NCBI GenBank assembly: GCA_043228905.1
Contig: JBHGNT010000005.1
Coordinates: 9,486,001 to 9,550,000 of the forward strand
DNA: 64,000 nt
Direction of reading: 5' to 3'
Origin: Azolla caroliniana
Lineage: Eukaryota; Polypodiophyta
How positions within the stretch are numbered: position 1 is the stretch's first letter; each line of letters begins with the position of its first letter. The notes under the pieces were generated by a model. The model was not told where the DNA came from. It made no database searches and saw only the letters and a list, made by a program, of their open reading frames with translations. This document shows, one piece after another, positions 61,158 through 64,000 of this stretch. Made by a program: the position numbers and the translations under genes.

Positions 61158-63323
61158 TCACTTGTCCAAGTACAAGTATTCAATAACATCATCCTCTACA
61201 ATAATCTCTTCTAAATTGATTTCTAAAGATTCATATGCATCATTAATATCTTGAGGAATTGGAATATTTATACTATCAAGCAGATCTATCCAAGATCGTA
61301 TGCACATCTCTGCCTTGAAAGTGCATGAATGCAACCGTTGCCTATCTTCGAAGTTATCACGAGCTTCGGAGTTAGCTTCCTCGGAAGGCACTGATGAAGC
61401 TGGAATAGCCAAATAATCGCATGCCATTTTATACATCCTTGGAAAAATGGATCTGTTTCAAATCATAAAAAGAGGTACTATCAAAATGTGTTCATTAATT
61501 ACCAACAATAACAAATTTGTTTAATACAACATGATGCAATATAGCTTGAAACCTGTTGGTAGACCACCAATGTAGAGGGTCTACGGTATTCTTCACTCGT
61601 GGAACCTTCAAGAAACCTTCAATTTCTGTCCGAGCTGATGATTCATGAGATTTCTCATTGTTCATATCCCAAACATCCAAAAAATCAAACGGAGATCCTT
61701 CGCATGCATCTTTGGATAGAGAATCTTCGACATTAGGATCATGATATTGGGTTGTCAAGAAACTGTGCACCAATTCTATATCGAGGTCTCTCTCAATTGG
61801 ATTAGGTGGTTTTGGAACTCTACACTCAAACAAAAGAACATATTAGTAAGAAAGAAAGATTAAAAAATGGGAAATTTCAATTAAAAACATTAGTACCTCG
61901 GGTCAACAAACATTGCGATTCGAGATGGAATAGATTTGAGGAATTCTTGGTACTTGATTAGATATTGTAAGCATTTGGTACTAGCCTCTTGTTGCACTTG
62001 AAGGGTAATCTTCTCAGAGGGTGAATCAACCGAGTTCATATCCATAGAAATATATTTATTACAATGCGCTAATAAGTTGTTGAATGCAAGCGCGGCTATT
62101 GAGAGGGTTGGATACTTTGACCCACTCAAGTAATTACAAATTTTAGCAGGCACAAGCAACCATTGTTCCATACTTTGTATATGACTCCAATCTTCTATGG
62201 AGAGTGTATGGTCCACAAACTCATTAGCAATGGCATTGTCACTTGTGGTACAAATCAAGACATCTCTTAATTTTAGGGATTGTTGATACATTATTAGGGT
62301 TGAATTCCATCTAGTAATGCAATCTACACATGGTGGTTCATGTTCTCCATTCTCATGCATGGTTTTTGAATATTTTTTAAATATAGCTCTACTCACTTTA
62401 CTTGTGCGTATAGAATGTAATGTCTTCCTTAACTTCATAGTAGAAGGAGTAATAACTTCTAATGCAGACTTTACACCTAGTTGATATGTATGCACCATGC
62501 ATCTTAACATATGTGATGATTGTAAAATGTCTTGTCCATGATGACTAAGTAATAACCTAGCTAATTCTTTTGATGCAACTAGAGATTCACTAGCACCATC
62601 AGAAGTTGTAGATAGAAGACGTGAAGAGATACCAAATGATTTTAGACGGGAGAATAAAGCTTTTCCGACACGTTTTCCTACCCCATCTCCCGGAAAGACA
62701 TCTAGGAAGTCTAAAAGCACACTAGTCGGCTTAGTAGACTCGAAACAAACAAAATGTAAAGTCATGGGATAAAATCCTTTCAAACTATTGTTTGTCCACC
62801 CATCAAATGTTATAGCATATCTAAAATTTTGTGAGGACAAATAAGTGATAACTAAATGGCGAAGAACAACATACATTCGTAACACTAATCTCTTAAGTGT
62901 ACGAGATGATTTAAGTTCATAAGTGGGCAAGACTTCATGCATTAATCTCTTAAAACTAGAAGACTCAATATGTGCATGAGGTAGCATTGATGTGACTATG
63001 TATCTAACAATAGTACTATCAAACTTCTTCTCTAGAGTACGAGATATACCTAATGTAGATGAAGTAGCATCTATGTTACTTTGGACAAGAACATTGCTAG
63101 AAGTTTGTGGTTGTGATGTGCTATTAATATTATGCTTATCTGATAAATGCTTGGCGATAGAACCTATAGATGTAGAGCTTGCCCACAACAAGTGACAATA
63201 GGCACATCGACGCTTGTATGCATCTCCATCCTTAATGGAGATCATGTGTTGCTCAGTCCATGATGTTCTTTTTCTTGCCTTTGTTTTGCCTCTAGGGGCT
63301 GATATTGATGTCGCCGACTCCAT
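61158..63323 (-). CDS. hAT transposase, three exons, intact
   Basis: Exons 63323-61897, 61819-61553 and 61452-61158 with GT-AG introns (donors GAG|GTACTA, CAG|GTTTCA; acceptors TGTAG|AG, AACAG|AT) give 1989 bases, 662 amino acids plus stop. BED zinc finger near residues 38-64 (CAYCHLLW...HLSDKHN); RNase H-like core starting FDGWTNNSLKGFYPMTLHF, TTSDGASESLVASKE and HMLRCMVHTYQLGVKSALE, CITRWNSTLIMYQQSLKLRD; C-terminal dimerisation domain WWSTNRS...DYLAIPASSVPSEEANS. It excises and reinserts the element. No stop or shift is seen, in contrast to all other coding regions here. Splice sites are my reading and untested. Confidence 0.85.
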
Positions 63324-64000
63324 ATAAATGTATGTGTGTTGATTGAGTTGGTCAGCAAAAGAGATAATGGTGGGTGCGTGTGCCTGACAATAAAATGTTG
63401 TTATATCAATAAGTGAACTTAAAATCCATTATGGATTATTAGTTTTACTTGGTTACATATGAATATGAATATGGTAAAAACCTATTCATATTCATATGTA
63501 ACCAAGTAAAAACCTATTTCCTTTATGTAGATGATTATGAATATGGTAAAAACCTATTCATATTCATATGTAACCAAGTAAAAACCTATTTCCTTTATGT
63601 AGATGATTATGAATATGGTAAAAACCTATTTCCTTTATGTAGATGATTGCTAGTAAAAAGCTCATCCTATCTTTTCCAACAATAAAAATATCCTACTCTA
63701 ATCGTGAGTTATTACATTGTGCCACAATGTATGTCATATGAGGTAAAGTATTTGACTATACCATTATTCATATATGTGTATAATTTTATTGTGAATCTTA
63801 CTTCGTATATGTCTACATTGTAGACTGTAGTGACAAATGCACGCAGGCGGCAACAACAGGTTCTCGTCTTCCACTTTGTAGTATCTACTATTCAGAGTGC
63901 AGCTCTGAGCTGACCTCTCTCTATCTCTCTCTATCTGTCTGTCTGTCTGTATGTCTCTCTCTCTCTCTCTCTCTCAAAGAACATTGTCGTCCGTGGGATT
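63324..64000. repeat. hAT upstream region with tandem palindromic repeats
   Basis: No gene. A perfect 29-bp inverted repeat (63443-63471 and 63483-63511, spacer TGGTAAAAACC) is followed by further copies of its right arm and of CTATTTCCTTTATGTAGATGA up to about 63650. TCTG and CT microsatellites at about 63930-63975. Likely holds the transposase promoter. Confidence 0.7.

Larger units (their letters stand above)
60650..64000 (-). mobile_element. hAT DNA transposon (right end outside window)
   Basis: Left end TAGGGATCGGCAACGG is a typical hAT terminal sequence, inserted in Copia-F; GCTCTTGT (60642-60649) would be the 8-bp target duplication. It contains a complete transposase gene and extends past the window. 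No second terminal repeat is found before 64000. Confidence 0.85.

Noticed and set aside
63449-63646. ORF with YEYGKNLFIFICNQVKTY repeats
   Set aside because: Translation of the palindromic tandem repeat upstream of the hAT gene.
1-64000. Fungal origin of the window because of Tcn1-like and FLDDIPIKG-type Gypsy elements
   Set aside because: Plant-type LINE with zf-RVT, iMet-primed Copia clades and CHG-type decay point to a plant.

Overview
The window is plant repeat DNA. I see no host protein-coding gene, rRNA gene or functional tRNA gene; almost every base falls in a transposable element or its remains. The plant assignment rests on iMet-type primer sites (TGGTATCAGAGC), Copia polyproteins with 3' polypurine tracts, a LINE ORF1 with a CCHC knuckle, a LINE zf-RVT domain, a plant-type hAT transposase and nonsense mutations of CG/CHG type. 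Two Gypsy lineages (Tcn1-like chromoviruses in Gypsy-A/B/E and a FLDDIPIKG-type element, Gypsy-G) are ones I associate with non-seed plants and fungi. A moss, lycophyte, fern or hornwort is therefore a reasonable but unproven guess.

Layout, with names used here. Left block: Gypsy-A pol end and 3' LTR (1-7291), the LTR split by minus-strand Copia-A (1305-7248); nine 54-bp repeats (7294-7750); a Gypsy-B 3' end and LTR (7745-8393); a 5'-truncated LINE-A (8394-9494). Middle block: LINE-B (from 9495) is the base layer, split by LTR-C (12129-17442), Copia-B (18418-23307) and Copia-C (from 24012). Copia-C is itself split by a solo Gypsy-A-family LTR (24653-25138) and by Gypsy-D, a 28-kb minus-strand Athila/Tat-like element (27501-55711) flanked by CCACC. 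Inside Gypsy-D lie a solo Copia-D-family LTR (31766-32591, target duplication ATGTT), Copia-D (35558-49656) and Gypsy-G (49657-54234). Inside Copia-D lie chromovirus Gypsy-E (38739-44387, ACACC) and the non-autonomous TRGAG-F (45384-48640, CGGTC). Right block: Copia-C is cut again by Copia-E (56456-), which is cut by Copia-F (58211-), which is cut by a hAT transposon (60650-64000+). The nest is five layers deep.

Most elements are dead through stop codons, many explained by C-to-T change in CAG or CGA codons. Exceptions that look young are Gypsy-E and TRGAG-F (about 97-98% LTR identity by eye) and the hAT, whose three exons join into an uninterrupted 662-codon frame.

The most unusual content is: (1) a family of non-autonomous LTR elements coding for Gag plus a long coiled-coil protein and no polymerase (TRGAG-F, and a decayed relative in LTR-C), whose Gag, primer site and LTR end match Gypsy-D, a plausible helper; (2) canonical heat-shock-element arrays just upstream of the TATA box in three chromovirus LTR families; (3) antisense tRNA-like A-box/B-box modules near the start of the LTRs of five families; (4) a ~570-codon unrecognised ORF between pol and the 3' LTR of Gypsy-D.
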